Shown piece after piece: positions 1 to 9,558 of a DNA stretch of 64,000 nucleotides. Positions within the stretch are counted from its first letter, which is position 1, and each line of letters starts with the position of its first letter. Both the position numbers and the translations under genes were made by a program. The DNA lies in assembly GCF_017168335.1 (NCBI RefSeq), contig NZ_JABFAU010000013.1, positions 24,202-88,201 of the forward strand, in the 5' to 3' direction. The notes under the pieces are model-generated. The model did not search any database. It saw only the letters and a program-made list of their open reading frames with translations, and was not told the origin of the DNA. The stretch comes from Rhodococcus sp. KRD162 (GTDB lineage Bacteria; Actinomycetota; Actinomycetes; Mycobacteriales; Mycobacteriaceae).

Positions 1-1
1 C

Positions 2-394
2 GGGCTCGCTGTGCTCGACGCCGCACAGGAATGGTGCACCACCGACTCCGCGGCCTCCGACATGGTGCACACCAGAGACCTCACCCGTGACGGCCGACCA
101 CTGAGCGCGCACTCGGACGACCCCGCGCTGGCCGAGCTGACCGACGCCAACACCGTCGGACGCATCGCCCCCGCCATGCCGGTGTACCTTGCGCACGCAG
201 TCGAGGACGACACCGTACCGGTGGAGCAGAGCCGCACACTGCTACGACGCTGGCACAGCCTCGGAGCCGACGTCACCTACCGGGAATACCAGTTTCCGAC
301 CCTCCCCTATCCGGGCACCAATCATCTTCCCGGGGCGCTGGCTGCCTACGAGGACGTGTTGCCCTGGATCGCTGGACTCGTCCGCACGGACTGA
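2..394 (+). CDS. C-terminal part of a lipase-like alpha/beta hydrolase (cut by left edge)
   Basis: The reading frame is open from the window edge to the stop at 394, so only about 130 C-terminal residues are visible. They contain a plausible acid-residue loop (EDDTVPV) and a late histidine (TNHLPGA), spaced as in the catalytic Asp and His of alpha/beta hydrolases. The layout resembles actinobacterial secretory lipases of the LIP family, which hydrolyse acylglycerols or esters outside the cell. The nucleophile serine and any signal peptide lie outside the window. The GTG at 11 is an internal codon, not a start. The family assignment is an inference from the C-terminal part alone. Confidence 0.6.
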   Translation, partial: GLAVLDAAQEWCTTDSAASDMVHTRDLTRDGRPLSAHSDDPALAELTDANTVGRIAPAMPVYLAHAVEDDTVPVEQSRTLLRRWHSLGADVTYREYQFPTLPYPGTNHLPGALAAYEDVLPWIAGLVRTD

Positions 395-480
395 AACAAC
401 GCCCAGGAACACTGATCTCAGGCAAGAAATCAGGGTGTTCACCGAGGCGTCGAACACGGTGCCGTTGATTCACTCCGATC

Positions 481-1833
481 ATGCGCATCGTGCACGCTCT
501 TCTGACCGTCGCAGCAGTCCTGACCGCATCCCCGACGATGCCCGCCGATGACACCTCCTCGGACGTCGCGGTGCTCGCCGAGGAGCTGGGTCTGCCGGGG
601 GTGGCTTTCCGGGTCGTCTCCGAAGACCGAGTGATCGAGAACATCGAGCTCGGAGTGGACGGCAACGGTGTCCCGGTCGACGCCCGCACACCGTTCGTGT
701 GGGGTTCGGTATCGAAGTCGGTGACGGCTGCGACGGTGCACGCCCTCGTCGATCATCAGCGGCTGTCCCTCGAGGAATCCGTCAATTCTGTTCTACCGGA
801 GAGCGATTCGATTCTCTCGGAGGAGGTCACGATCGAGGACCTGATCCACCACACCAGCGGACTACCCCACCAGGTGGACGACCTCGACCAGTGGGGACGT
901 ACGCAGCGGGCCCTCGACGTCGTGCCCACCCTCACCGTCACTGCCGCCGACCGCGGCACTTTCCGGTACTCCAGCTTGAATTATCTACTGCTACAGGCGA
1001 TCGTCGAAAAGGAAACCGGCGAACCGTTCGCGGAGGTCGTGGCTCGTGAGACCGGAGTTCACACCGCCGACGCCGTTGCACCAGGATACGTCCCGTTCTT
1101 CACCTTCCCCCGACGCGTCGACACCGGCATCGACGGCGCCGGTCTCGGCTACGGCTATCTCGGTGGTTCCATCGACGAGCTCTCGCGGTACGCCTCCCGG
1201 CAACTGACAGCTGCCGCGTCGAACAGGCCCGAAACGGTGCCCACCGGCTCCGGTACGGGCTACGGGTACGGCTGGTACGTCGAAACTCTGCCCGACGGAA
1301 CCGAGATGCGATGGCATTCCGGTGCCGTCCCCGGCTACTTCACCCATGTCGCACTGATCCCCGAACGCCATCTGGCCGTGGTCTTCGCGACCAACCGATA
1401 CGGCGAACTCGAGGCCGACGCCCTTGCCTCTGGTGCCCGCTCGCTCGTACTCGCTCGACTCGGCATCGACGAGCCGCACGTCTCCGGCCTGGGGCACTAC
1501 CACCTGGCGTTGATCGGATCGACCGCCCTCGCGCTGGCGCTGGCGGTATGTGCGGCGGCGACGCTGATCCGATTCCGAACTGCTCCCGGACGATGGGCAC
1601 CCGCGCGCATCCTCGCTGCCCTCGGCGCAGGCGCACTGCTCTACTTCTCGCTACCCACACTCGCCGGAGCGCCGATCTCGACCCTGGCCCGCTGGGCTCC
1701 GGATGTGACCCTGCTGTTCTGGATCGTGCTCGCCGAACTGGTTGTCATCGCTGGTGCGCTCGTCGCCCGGGCCGGACGGACCAGAAGCCCCGGGCACGAC
1801 AACGGGCGACCCTCCGAAGAGGATCGCCCGTAG
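481..1833 (+). CDS. Beta-lactamase-fold serine hydrolase with membrane anchor
   Basis: This 450-residue protein belongs to the PF00144 family (class C beta-lactamase, low-molecular-weight PBP and esterase relatives). A hydrophobic N-terminus ends in an Ala-rich stretch and looks like a signal peptide. The SxxK nucleophile motif (SVSK) lies near residue 76, a YSSLNY motif near 163, and an HSG motif near 279 in the position of KTG. About 110 C-terminal residues hold three hydrophobic segments, so the catalytic domain is probably outside and anchored in the membrane. The substrate is unknown: D-Ala-D-Ala hydrolysis, beta-lactam hydrolysis and esterase activity are all possible. It converges with clpC. 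Confidence 0.8.
   Translation: MRIVHALLTVAAVLTASPTMPADDTSSDVAVLAEELGLPGVAFRVVSEDRVIENIELGVDGNGVPVDARTPFVWGSVSKSVTAATVHALVDHQRLSLEESVNSVLPESDSILSEEVTIEDLIHHTSGLPHQVDDLDQWGRTQRALDVVPTLTVTAADRGTFRYSSLNYLLLQAIVEKETGEPFAEVVARETGVHTADAVAPGYVPFFTFPRRVDTGIDGAGLGYGYLGGSIDELSRYASRQLTAAASNRPETVPTGSGTGYGYGWYVETLPDGTEMRWHSGAVPGYFTHVALIPERHLAVVFATNRYGELEADALASGARSLVLARLGIDEPHVSGLGHYHLALIGSTALALALAVCAAATLIRFRTAPGRWAPARILAALGAGALLYFSLPTLAGAPISTLARWAPDVTLLFWIVLAELVVIAGALVARAGRTRSPGHDNGRPSEEDRP
1802..1831. terminator. Hairpin terminator between bla-like gene and clpC
   Basis: An inverted repeat has 13-bp arms with one mismatch around a CGAA loop (ACGGGCGA...TCGCCCGT outer arms). It overlaps the last codons of the plus-strand hydrolase gene and lies 19 bp past the clpC stop on the other strand. 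There is no U-tract, as is usual in actinobacteria. It probably serves both converging genes. Confidence 0.6.
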
Positions 1834-1849
1834 TCGTGTGCCGTGGAAC

Positions 1850-4390
1850 TTACTCGCTGTCGCTGTCTCCGGTGGCCTTGGCCAGGTCGACCGGGACCTC
1901 GTCGGGGACGATGATTGCCTTCTTCTCGCCGCGGAACGTGAACTTCGCGTCCTCGCCCGCGCCTTCGCCGTCCCAGTTCTCGACGTCGACCAGGATGATC
2001 TGGCCGGCTTCGATCTCGCCGAAGAGGATCTTCTCCGACAGCTGGTCCTCGATCTCGCGCTGGATGGTGCGACGCAGCGGCCGCGCACCCAGGACGGGAT
2101 CGAAACCGCGCTTGGCGAGCAACGACTTCGCCTTCTCGGTGACCTCGATGGCCATGTCCTTGTTCTTGAGCGCACCCTCGACTCGGCTCAGCATGAGATC
2201 GACCATCTGGATGATCTCGTCCTTGGTGAGCTGGTGGAACACGACGATGTCGTCGATACGGTTCAAGAACTCGGGACGGAAGTGCTTCTTGAGCTCGTCG
2301 TTGACCTTGAGCTTCATCCGCTCGTAGTTCGAGCCGGTGCCTTCACCCGAGGAGAAGCCGAGGCCCACTGCCTTCGAGATGTCCGAGGTACCCAGGTTCG
2401 AGGTGAAGATGAGCACGGTGTTCTTGAAGTCGACCGTGCGTCCCTGGCCGTCGGTGAGACGGCCGTCTTCGAGGACCTGCAGCAGCGTGTTGTAGATCTC
2501 CTGGTGGGCCTTCTCGATCTCGTCGAACAGCACAACGGAGAACGGCTTACGACGCACCTTCTCGGTGAGCTGACCACCCTCTTCGTAGCCGACGTATCCG
2601 GGAGGAGCACCGAACAGACGCGAGGCGGTGAAGCGGTCGTGGAACTCGCCCATGTCGATCTGGATCAGGGCATCGTCCTCGCCGAACAGGAAGTTCGCCA
2701 GCGCCTTCGACAGCTCGGTCTTACCGACACCCGAGGGGCCGGCGAAGATGAACGAGCCCGAGGGACGCTTCGGGTCCTTCAGACCTGCACGGGTACGACG
2801 GATCGCCTTGGAGACGGCCTTGACTGCCTCGACCTGGCCGATGATCCGCTTGTGCAGCTCGTCTTCCATGCGGAGCAGACGCGTCGTCTCCTCCTCGGTG
2901 AGCTTGAAGACGGGGATGCCGGTCCAGTTGCCCAGCACCTCGGCGATCTGCTCGTCGTCGACCTCGGCGATGACGTCGAGGTCGCCGGAGCGCCACTGCT
3001 TCTCTCGCTCGGCACGCTGCCCGACGAGGGTCTTCTCCTTGTCGCGCAGGTTCGCAGCCTTCTCGAAGTCCTGGGCATCGATGGCCGATTCCTTCTCCCG
3101 GCGCGCATCGGCGATCTTGTCGTCGAACTCGCGCAGGTCTGGCGGTGCGGTCATTCGGCGGATACGCATCCGCGCGCCCGCCTCGTCGATGAGGTCGATG
3201 GCCTTGTCCGGCAGGAACCGATCGTTGATGTACCGGTCGGCCAGCGTGGCGGCCGCGACGAGAGCACCGTCGGTGATCGAGACGCGGTGGTGCGCCTCGT
3301 AGCGATCGCGCAGACCCTTGAGGATCTCGATGGTGTGCTCGACGGTCGGCTCGCCCACCTGAACAGGCTGGAAACGACGCTCGAGGGCGGCATCCTTCTC
3401 GATGTACTTGCGGTACTCGTCGAGGGTGGTGGCACCGATGGTCTGCAGTTCGCCACGAGCCAACTTGGGCTTGAGGATCGATGCTGCGTCGATGGCACCT
3501 TCGGCAGCACCTGCGCCGACGAGCGTGTGCAGCTCGTCGATGAACAGGATGATGTCGCCGCGGGTGTTGATCTCCTTGAGCACCTTCTTCAGGCGCTCCT
3601 CGAAGTCACCGCGGTAACGGCTGCCGGCCACCAGCGAACCGAGGTCGAGGGTGTAGAGCTGCTTGTCCTTGAGCGTCTCGGGAACCTCGCCGTTGACGAT
3701 CGCCTGGGCCAGGCCTTCGACCACGGCCGTCTTACCGACACCGGGCTCGCCGATGAGGACGGGGTTGTTCTTGGTACGACGCGAGAGCACCTGCATCACG
3801 CGCTCGATTTCCTTCGCGCGGCCGATGACCGGGTCCAGCTTGCCTTCGAGCGCGGCCTGGGTCAGGTTGCGTCCGAACTGGTCCAGCACCAGCGACGTCG
3901 ACGGGGTGCCCGCCTCGCCGCGGCCGCTGCCGGACTCGCTCGGCTCCTTGCCCTGGTAGCCCGAGAGCAGCTGGATGACCTGCTGCCGGACGCGGTTGAG
4001 ATCGGCTCCGAGCTTGACCAGGACCTGAGCTGCGACGCCTTCGCCTTCGCGGATCAGACCCAGCAGGATGTGCTCGGTGCCGATGTAGTTGTGGCCGAGC
4101 TGCAGCGCCTCGCGGAGGCTGAGCTCGAGCACTTTCTTGGCGCGCGGAGTGAACGGAATATGACCGGACGGAGCCTGCTGCCCCTGGCCGATGATTTCCT
4201 CTACCTGGCTGCGAACTCCTTCGAGGGAGATGCCCAGCGACTCGAGGGACTTGGCTGCTACACCTTCGCCCTCGTGGATGAGGCCGAGCAGAATGTGCTC
4301 CGTGCCGATGTAGTTGTGGTTGAGCATCCGGGCTTCTTCTTGAGCCAGGACGACAACACGCCGCGCGCGATCGGTAAACCTCTCGAACAT
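1850..4390 (-). CDS. clpC: AAA+ protease ATPase subunit ClpC
   Basis: The product is the 846-residue Hsp100 unfoldase that feeds substrates to the ClpP1P2 peptidase. Two Clp_N repeats fill roughly residues 1-145. The first AAA+ domain has Walker A GEPGVGKT near 213, a UVR-like coiled middle segment ([12 protein letters not shown]) follows, and the second AAA+ domain has GPSGVGKT near 549. The length matches mycobacterial ClpC1. The start [11 protein letters not shown] is the family start and has a GGGAGAG ribosome site. The gene follows lysS directly, whereas M. tuberculosis has lsr2 between them. Confidence 0.98.
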   Translation of the reverse strand: MFERFTDRARRVVVLAQEEARMLNHNYIGTEHILLGLIHEGEGVAAKSLESLGISLEGVRSQVEEIIGQGQQAPSGHIPFTPRAKKVLELSLREALQLGHNYIGTEHILLGLIREGEGVAAQVLVKLGADLNRVRQQVIQLLSGYQGKEPSESGSGRGEAGTPSTSLVLDQFGRNLTQAALEGKLDPVIGRAKEIERVMQVLSRRTKNNPVLIGEPGVGKTAVVEGLAQAIVNGEVPETLKDKQLYTLDLGSLVAGSRYRGDFEERLKKVLKEINTRGDIILFIDELHTLVGAGAAEGAIDAASILKPKLARGELQTIGATTLDEYRKYIEKDAALERRFQPVQVGEPTVEHTIEILKGLRDRYEAHHRVSITDGALVAAATLADRYINDRFLPDKAIDLIDEAGARMRIRRMTAPPDLREFDDKIADARREKESAIDAQDFEKAANLRDKEKTLVGQRAEREKQWRSGDLDVIAEVDDEQIAEVLGNWTGIPVFKLTEEETTRLLRMEDELHKRIIGQVEAVKAVSKAIRRTRAGLKDPKRPSGSFIFAGPSGVGKTELSKALANFLFGEDDALIQIDMGEFHDRFTASRLFGAPPGYVGYEEGGQLTEKVRRKPFSVVLFDEIEKAHQEIYNTLLQVLEDGRLTDGQGRTVDFKNTVLIFTSNLGTSDISKAVGLGFSSGEGTGSNYERMKLKVNDELKKHFRPEFLNRIDDIVVFHQLTKDEIIQMVDLMLSRVEGALKNKDMAIEVTEKAKSLLAKRGFDPVLGARPLRRTIQREIEDQLSEKILFGEIEAGQIILVDVENWDGEGAGEDAKFTFRGEKKAIIVPDEVPVDLAKATGDSDSE

Positions 4391-4665
4391 CGCTCTCCCT
4401 CACTTCTTGGCGGGTGGTAGCTCGCCCACCAGTTCTTCTAGCGCCGCAGTGTCCTCAACGCTACGGTCGCTTGTGCATTTGAAGGTAAGACTGCGTCTCA
4501 CTGTAGTTGGCCGACGTCACGAACGCCGACCCTCCACCCCCGAAATGCTGCGCGACCGTCCTCGACTGCGGACTGCCTTGCCTGCTTATTGTTGATAACG
4601 CAGGCACGATGCAAAACGTTTCCCACTCACTGTCCGCTGCTGGCGAACAGAGCCCGACCGTCCGG
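4391..4665 (-). promoter_or_regulatory. clpC leader and promoter region; no lsr2 gene
   Basis: This 275-bp gap has no convincing coding sequence on either strand. It is too short for lsr2 (about 112 codons), which occupies this place in M. tuberculosis. Reading on the minus strand, a possible promoter (TTGCAT, 17 bp, CAATAA) lies around 4585-4615, about 200 nt before the clpC start. I found no good match to a ClgR operator. The promoter is a weak visual call. Confidence 0.35.
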
Positions 4666-6189
4666 TCAGGCCTGTGATGGCTTGACGATAGGAAACAGGA
4701 TCGTTTCGCGGATGCCCAACCCGGTCAGTGCCATCAACAACCGGTCGATGCCCATGCCTGTTCCCGTGGTCGGCGGCATGCCTTGTTCCATCGCGGCGAG
4801 GAAGTCCTCGTCGAGGACCATGGCCTCGTCGTCGCCCGCGGCACCTTGACGCGCCTGGTCCTCGAATCGTTCGCGCTGGATGACCGGATCGACGAGTTCG
4901 GAGTACCCGGTGGCCAGCTCGAATCCGCGAACGTAGAGATCCCACTTCTCGGTGACGCCGGGCTTGCTGCGATGCTGACGCGTCAACGGCGACGTTTCGA
5001 CCGGGAAGTCGCGGACGAACGTCGGCTCGGTCAAGGCGTCGCCCACCTGGTGTTCCCACAGTTCTTCGACCAACTTGCCGTGACCGTAGATCGGGACGCC
5101 GTCCTTACGTGGCACCTCGACTCCGACCTTGTCGGCGATCGCCAACAGTTCGTCGACGGTGGTGTCGGGGGTGACGTCGAACCCGAGCGAGCTCGACAGC
5201 GACGGGTACATCTCCAGCGTCGTCCATTCGCCACCGAGGTCGTAGCTGGTGCCGTCGGGCAGCGTGACGACCGTCGACCCGAGCGCCGCGACGGCCACTT
5301 CCTGGACGAGCTCACGGGTCATCTTCGCCGAATCGTCGTACGTGCCGTAGGCCTCGTACGTCTCGAGCATCGCGAACTCGGGCGAGTGCGAGGAGTCGGC
5401 ACCTTCGTTGCGGAAGTTTCGGTTGATCTCGAAGACCTTGTCGATGCCGCCGACGACGCACCGCTTGAGGAACAGCTCCGGCGCGATCCGCAAGTACAGG
5501 TCGGTGTCCATCGCGTTCGAGTGGGTGACGAACGGACGGGCGGCCGCACCGCCGTGCAGGGTCTGCAGCATCGGAGTTTCCACTTCGAGGAAGCCGCGAC
5601 GCTCGAGGGCATTGCGCAGTTCGCGGACGACGGCGATGCGCTTACGTGCGGTCTCGCGCGAGGTGGGGTTGGTGATCAGATCCAGGTAGCGCTGCCGGAT
5701 CCGCGTCTCTTCGTTGAGTTCTTTGTGCGCGACGGGCAACGGCCGCAACGACTTCGATGCGATCTGCCAGCCGTCGGCCATGACGGACAGCTCGCCGCGG
5801 CGGGAGCTGATGACCTCGCCGTGTACGAACACGAAGTCGCCGAGATCGACGTCGGACTTCCATGCCGCGAGCGCGTCTTCCCCGACGCCCGCCAGGCTGA
5901 TCATGGCCTGCAGCTGGGTTCCGTCGCCCTCCTGCAGCGTGGCGAAGCACAGCTTGCCGGTATTGCGCACGAAAATCACGCGCCCGGCGACTCCGACGAT
6001 CAGACCCGTCGTCGTGTCTGCCTCGAGCTCGGGAAAACGGGTTCGGATCTCGAGCAGGGAGTGGGTGCGCGGAACCGACACCGGGTACGCCTCGACCCCG
6101 CGCTCGAGCAGCGCAGCGCGCTTGGCACGACGAATCCGTAGTTGCTCCGGGGTGTCGTCGGCCTGCTGAGGGGAAGCTGTGTCACTCAC
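4666..6189 (-). CDS. lysS: Lysyl-tRNA synthetase, class II
   Basis: This cytoplasmic enzyme charges tRNA-Lys with lysine using ATP. An OB-fold anticodon-binding domain with [24 protein letters not shown] sequence comes first. The class II core follows, with motif 2 (RNFRNEGAD...SPEF) around residue 265 and motif 3 ([11 protein letters not shown]) near the C-terminus. The length of about 507 residues is normal. I place the start at GTG 6189 because a TAAAGT -10 box (6198-6203) ends 8 nt before it, which would give a leaderless mRNA. The in-frame GTG at 6195 is only 2 nt from that box. Confidence 0.97.
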   Translation of the reverse strand: MSDTASPQQADDTPEQLRIRRAKRAALLERGVEAYPVSVPRTHSLLEIRTRFPELEADTTTGLIVGVAGRVIFVRNTGKLCFATLQEGDGTQLQAMISLAGVGEDALAAWKSDVDLGDFVFVHGEVISSRRGELSVMADGWQIASKSLRPLPVAHKELNEETRIRQRYLDLITNPTSRETARKRIAVVRELRNALERRGFLEVETPMLQTLHGGAAARPFVTHSNAMDTDLYLRIAPELFLKRCVVGGIDKVFEINRNFRNEGADSSHSPEFAMLETYEAYGTYDDSAKMTRELVQEVAVAALGSTVVTLPDGTSYDLGGEWTTLEMYPSLSSSLGFDVTPDTTVDELLAIADKVGVEVPRKDGVPIYGHGKLVEELWEHQVGDALTEPTFVRDFPVETSPLTRQHRSKPGVTEKWDLYVRGFELATGYSELVDPVIQRERFEDQARQGAAGDDEAMVLDEDFLAAMEQGMPPTTGTGMGIDRLLMALTGLGIRETILFPIVKPSQA

Positions 6190-6225
6190 GCGCACACACT
6201 TTACAGTCCGCGCAGAGGTGGACAG

Positions 6226-6663
6226 TCAGTGCGCGGCGACGGCCTCGGCCTCGCGAACGCAGTGCTGTGCCTGCGTCAGCACAGCGAGCAGACCCGCCGA
6301 TTTCAGTGCCTGATATCCGCCGACCAGATCGGTGGCCTTGCGCAGACCCAGCAGTTGCAGAGACGCGGCGGCCAGAGAGGAGGTGTACCCCTCGGAGCAG
6401 ATGACGATCCACTCGACGTCGTGATCGACGGCAATCGCCAGGCGCGCATCGCTCGTCGGGTCGAGACGCCATTCGAGAACGTTGCGTTCGATGGCCAGAG
6501 CGCCGGGAAGTGTTCCCTCCACCGCGCGCTGCGCCTGCGGTCGGATGTCGACGACGACGGCGCCGCGCTCGACCGCGTCGCGCAGCTCGAAGACGGTCAT
6601 CCTGTCGATGGTCTCGCGCGCGGATTCGAGCATTTCGACGATGGTCATGGTGTGGATGGTCAC
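6226..6663 (-). CDS. Single-domain rhodanese-like sulfurtransferase
   Basis: This 145-residue protein has one rhodanese domain. The VVDIRPQAQR segment is the CH2-type N-terminal motif, and CSEGYTSS is the active-site loop with the persulfide-forming cysteine. Its GTG start overlaps the stop of the cysteine dioxygenase gene by 4 bp (GTGA), so the two are translationally coupled. The pairing suggests it handles sulfane or sulfinate products of cysteine breakdown; that role is inferred from context. It ends 30 bp before lysS on the same strand. An internal ATG at 6648 is a less likely start. Confidence 0.88.
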   Translation of the reverse strand: MTIHTMTIVEMLESARETIDRMTVFELRDAVERGAVVVDIRPQAQRAVEGTLPGALAIERNVLEWRLDPTSDARLAIAVDHDVEWIVICSEGYTSSLAAASLQLLGLRKATDLVGGYQALKSAGLLAVLTQAQHCVREAEAVAAH

Positions 6664-7217
6664 AGCGCGGCCTTCTCGGGTTCATCGGTGAGTTCGCTGC
6701 GGGTACGACGCAGCGTCGACCGTTCGGTCACTTCGTAATACGACATCGCCGTCAGAGGTGGCGAGTAGGCGTGCACGCTGAGCGTGGGGCCGGTGGTGGT
6801 GGACGCCGGATCGTGCATCACGTCATGCACCCATCCGAGCGGAAACGCTGCCTGGTCTCCCGCGCCGAGGCGTCGTCGCTTCAGTTCGGTTCCAGCCCAG
6901 CGATATTCGAGAAGGGAGCCACTCAGGACGGTCATCGCCCCGAGCGAACCCGCGTGATCGTGGAGTTCGGTGGCCCGGTCGGGAACCCAACTGATCAGCC
7001 AGAGGTCCAGGTCGTCGTCGGAGTGCAGGCGACCGGCCCAACGTTCGTCGGTGGGCCAGCGACCGCCGTCGGGAAGCAGGTGATCGAAGCGGCCGTCGAG
7101 CACGTCGGATGCGCCCTGATCGGTACTGCGCAGCAGGTCGTGCGGGCGTAACCGCGTCGGCGACGTCGCGAGCGAACGGGGTGAAGAGGATGCAGAAAAC
7201 ACAGGTGTGGAAAGCAT
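6660..7217 (-). CDS. Cysteine dioxygenase type I
   Basis: This cupin-fold, non-heme iron enzyme oxidises L-cysteine to cysteine sulfinate with O2. The 185 residues include the iron-ligand motif ELHDHAGSLG (HxH) and a later WVHDVMHD segment that can supply the third histidine. Actinobacterial members are often annotated as CDO or as cysteine/3-mercaptopropionate dioxygenases, so substrate preference is not fixed by sequence. A cysteine-rich leader peptide (7258-7296) lies 40 bp upstream and points to control by cysteine supply. The rhodanese gene follows with a 4-bp overlap. Confidence 0.88.
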   Translation of the reverse strand: MLSTPVFSASSSPRSLATSPTRLRPHDLLRSTDQGASDVLDGRFDHLLPDGGRWPTDERWAGRLHSDDDLDLWLISWVPDRATELHDHAGSLGAMTVLSGSLLEYRWAGTELKRRRLGAGDQAAFPLGWVHDVMHDPASTTTGPTLSVHAYSPPLTAMSYYEVTERSTLRRTRSELTDEPEKAAL

Positions 7218-7257
7218 GAAGCTCTACTCCAGGGGTGTGTAACGAACGAGGCAGGGG

Positions 7258-7296
7258 TCAGCCTCGACAACACTCCTGGGTGGCCATGCACGTCAT
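7258..7296 (-). CDS. Cysteine-rich leader peptide upstream of cysteine dioxygenase
   Basis: A 12-codon reading frame encodes MTCMATQECCRG and then stops, with cysteines at positions 3, 9 and 10. The in-frame GTG just before the ATG (7297-7299) lies exactly 7 nt after a CAGAAT -10-like box (7307-7312), so the peptide is probably translated from the first base of a leaderless mRNA. It stops 40 nt before the dioxygenase start. Leaderless poly-Cys sORFs are known in mycobacteria as cysteine-responsive attenuators. I recall database family names such as Ms4533A and Ms5788A for such peptides. The role here is inferred from sequence and position. Confidence 0.75.
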   Translation of the reverse strand: MTCMATQECCRG

Positions 7297-7376
7297 CACG
7301 CCGACGATTCTGACACACCGGCGCCCGATGCGCTAGCGGCAGCCCGCAACGCACCGGACGCCCGACGTCGAAACAG

Positions 7377-8177
7377 TCAGCGCGGACGCCGTTTTGCCAT
7401 GTTGCGTTCGTACACCAGCCGCAGACCTTCGAGAGTGAGGTCCGGTTCGTGATGCTCGATCGTGGTCGACTCGGGCAGGATCAGTGCGGCGATGTCTCCG
7501 GTACCGATGATGGCGGTATCCACTCCGCTCAGCTCGGGCACCTCCCGCCGGATTCGGTCGACGAGCCCGTCCACCAGGCCCGCGAATCCGAAGATGGTGC
7601 CGGACTGAATGCACTCCACGGTGTTCTTGCCCAGCACCGAGCGCGGCCGAATCATCTCGACCTCGCGCAACGTTGCGGTACGAGTGGACATCGCCCATGC
7701 GGACATTTCGAGACCGGGAGCAATGGCACCGCCGAGGAACTCCCCTTTGCCGGATACGACGTCGACGCAGGTGGTGGTTCCGAAGTCCACAACGATGCAC
7801 GCCGACCCGTACAAGTCATGTGCAGCAAGGGTATTGACGATGCGATCGGCACCGACCTCTTTGGGATTGTCCACCAGCAGCGGCACACCGGTCCGCACGC
7901 CGGGTTCGACCACCACGTGCACCACGTGATCCCAGTAGCGTGCGAGCATGGTGCGCATCTCGCGTAGCACCGATGGCACGGTCGAGAGCGCCGTGATTCC
8001 GGTGATCTGTTCTGCTTCGGCTCCGAGCAATCCGCGCAGCATCAGCGCCAGCTCGTCTGCCGTCACATGCGGATCCGTTCGAATGCGCCAGTCACGCAGC
8101 AACTTCGAGTGATCACCCGTACCGGTGAACAATCCGACCACGGTACTGGTGTTGCGTACGTCGATCGCAAGTAGCAT
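7377..8177 (-). CDS. coaX: Type III pantothenate kinase
   Basis: CoaX phosphorylates pantothenate, the first step from vitamin B5 to coenzyme A, and needs a monovalent cation. The 266 residues start with [17 protein letters not shown], the phosphate-1 motif of the ASKHA kinase fold, and later show [13 protein letters not shown], the phosphate-2 and catalytic region. It lies 4 bp after panD in the panC-panD-coaX order also seen in M. tuberculosis, so pantothenate synthesis and activation are probably co-expressed. Confidence 0.95.
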   Translation of the reverse strand: MLLAIDVRNTSTVVGLFTGTGDHSKLLRDWRIRTDPHVTADELALMLRGLLGAEAEQITGITALSTVPSVLREMRTMLARYWDHVVHVVVEPGVRTGVPLLVDNPKEVGADRIVNTLAAHDLYGSACIVVDFGTTTCVDVVSGKGEFLGGAIAPGLEMSAWAMSTRTATLREVEMIRPRSVLGKNTVECIQSGTIFGFAGLVDGLVDRIRREVPELSGVDTAIIGTGDIAALILPESTTIEHHEPDLTLEGLRLVYERNMAKRRPR

Positions 8178-8181
8178 CGAA

Positions 8182-8613
8182 TCAGACCAGCACGGAATCG
8201 GCCCGCAGATCGCGTGGAGTGATCAGCCCCGAGCCTGCGGGCGCATGCGCCGGATCGCTACCGAGCTCGACCGGGCGGTTCTTCTCGTCGACGAACACCA
8301 CCCGCGGGGAGTAGTCCGCCACTTCCTGCTCGTTCATCACGCCGTAGGCGATCAAGATGACCAGGTCGCCTGGGTTCACCAGATGAGCTGCGGCTCCGTT
8401 GATTCCGATCACGCCACTGCCCCGCTCACCGGTGATCACGTATGTCTCCAGCCGCGCTCCGTTGTCGATGTCGACGATGGTGACCTGCTCGCCTTCGAGC
8501 AAATCGGCCGCCTCCATCAGGTCCTGGTCGACGGTCACCGAACCGACATAATGCAGGTCCGCATGCGTGACGGTGGCGCGGTGGATCTTCGATTTCATCA
8601 TCGTTCGAAACAT
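8182..8613 (-). CDS. panD: Aspartate 1-decarboxylase precursor
   Basis: PanD makes beta-alanine from L-aspartate for pantothenate. It self-cleaves to form a pyruvoyl cofactor. The start [16 protein letters not shown] is the family start and puts the cleavage site HYVGS at Gly24-Ser25. An upstream in-frame GTG at 8628 would add MESDS, but a GGAGAG ribosome site 7 nt before the ATG at 8613 supports the shorter form (143 residues). It lies between panC and coaX on the same strand. Confidence 0.96.
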   Translation of the reverse strand: MFRTMMKSKIHRATVTHADLHYVGSVTVDQDLMEAADLLEGEQVTIVDIDNGARLETYVITGERGSGVIGINGAAAHLVNPGDLVILIAYGVMNEQEVADYSPRVVFVDEKNRPVELGSDPAHAPAGSGLITPRDLRADSVLV

Positions 8614-8658
8614 GCTGTCACTCTCCACTTTTCGGATCTTCGGAACTACTCGTTCTGG

Positions 8659-9558
8659 TCATTGCGCAGGCTCGACTTCTGCGAGAAACCCGGTGCCGAC
8701 GGCGACACCGACGTTGTCGATCAATCTCGTGGTGCCGACCTTGGCCGCCACGAGCAGTCGTCCGTCCCCGAGTTCGGGAGCCGGCCCGAGATGTAGGTCA
8801 CGCACCTCCAGGTAGTCCACGTGCACCAGCGGCACCTCGTCCAGGACGGCGCGGGCAGCGGCGAGGATGGCCTCGACTCCACCCGCTGCCGCGTGCGCAC
8901 CGGCCACCAACGCCGCCGAGAGCGCCATCGCAGCATCGCGCTGTTCGGGGTCCAGGTAGCGGTTTCGTGAGGACAACGCGAGACCGTCCCGCTCACGGAC
9001 CGTCGGAACACCGATCACGTCCACGTCGAAGTTCAGATCTCGCACCATCTGCCGAATCAACGTCAACTGCTGGTAGTCCTTCTCACCGAAGTACGCGCGA
9101 TGGGGCGCGGCGATCTGCAGCAGCTTGGCGACGACGGTGAGCATGCCGGCGAAATGCGTCGGCCTGCTCGCTCCTTCGAGCTCGGCACCGATCGGGCCGG
9201 GATGGACCGTGGTGCGCGGTCCGGACGGGTACATCTCGGCCGCGGACGGCGCGAAGACCAGTTCGACGCCCTCCGATCGAAGCAGCTCCACATCGGCGTC
9301 GAGGGTGCGCGGATACGCATCGAGATCCTCGCCGACGCCGAACTGCAACGGGTTGACGAAGATCGACACGATCACCACCGCACCGGTGAGCTTCGCCTGC
9401 CGCACCAGCTGGATGTGGCCGGCATGCAACGCGCCCATGGTCGGCACGAGAGCGACCTGTTTGCCGACACCGCGCAAGGCCTTCGACACGGACGAGATCA
9501 CCGCGGGATCGTGGTGAACAGTCAACTGCCCCTTGGTATAGCTACCCGCGAGCGTCAT
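8659..9558 (-). CDS. panC: Pantothenate synthetase (pantoate--beta-alanine ligase)
   Basis: PanC joins pantoate to beta-alanine with ATP through a pantoyl-adenylate. The 299-residue protein shows the ATP-binding [11 protein letters not shown] motif (HIGH-type) near residue 40, [10 protein letters not shown] near 160, and [10 protein letters not shown] near 197, all typical. Its ATG overlaps the stop of the upstream Rossmann protein gene by 4 bp. PanB is not in the window. Confidence 0.97.
   Translation of the reverse strand: MTLAGSYTKGQLTVHHDPAVISSVSKALRGVGKQVALVPTMGALHAGHIQLVRQAKLTGAVVIVSIFVNPLQFGVGEDLDAYPRTLDADVELLRSEGVELVFAPSAAEMYPSGPRTTVHPGPIGAELEGASRPTHFAGMLTVVAKLLQIAAPHRAYFGEKDYQQLTLIRQMVRDLNFDVDVIGVPTVRERDGLALSSRNRYLDPEQRDAAMALSAALVAGAHAAAGGVEAILAAARAVLDEVPLVHVDYLEVRDLHLGPAPELGDGRLLVAAKVGTTRLIDNVGVAVGTGFLAEVEPAQ

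Noticed and set aside
1742..4420. 892-residue plus-strand open frame opposite clpC
   Set aside because: It mirrors clpC and its composition follows the opposite-strand codons; clpC is certain.
4441..4500. ClgR operator before clpC
   Set aside because: I saw GCGACC/GCTACG elements, but they do not fit the expected CGC-N5-GCG dyad.
4783..6141. 452-residue plus-strand frame opposite lysS
   Set aside because: Antisense shadow of lysS; no start signal or domain.
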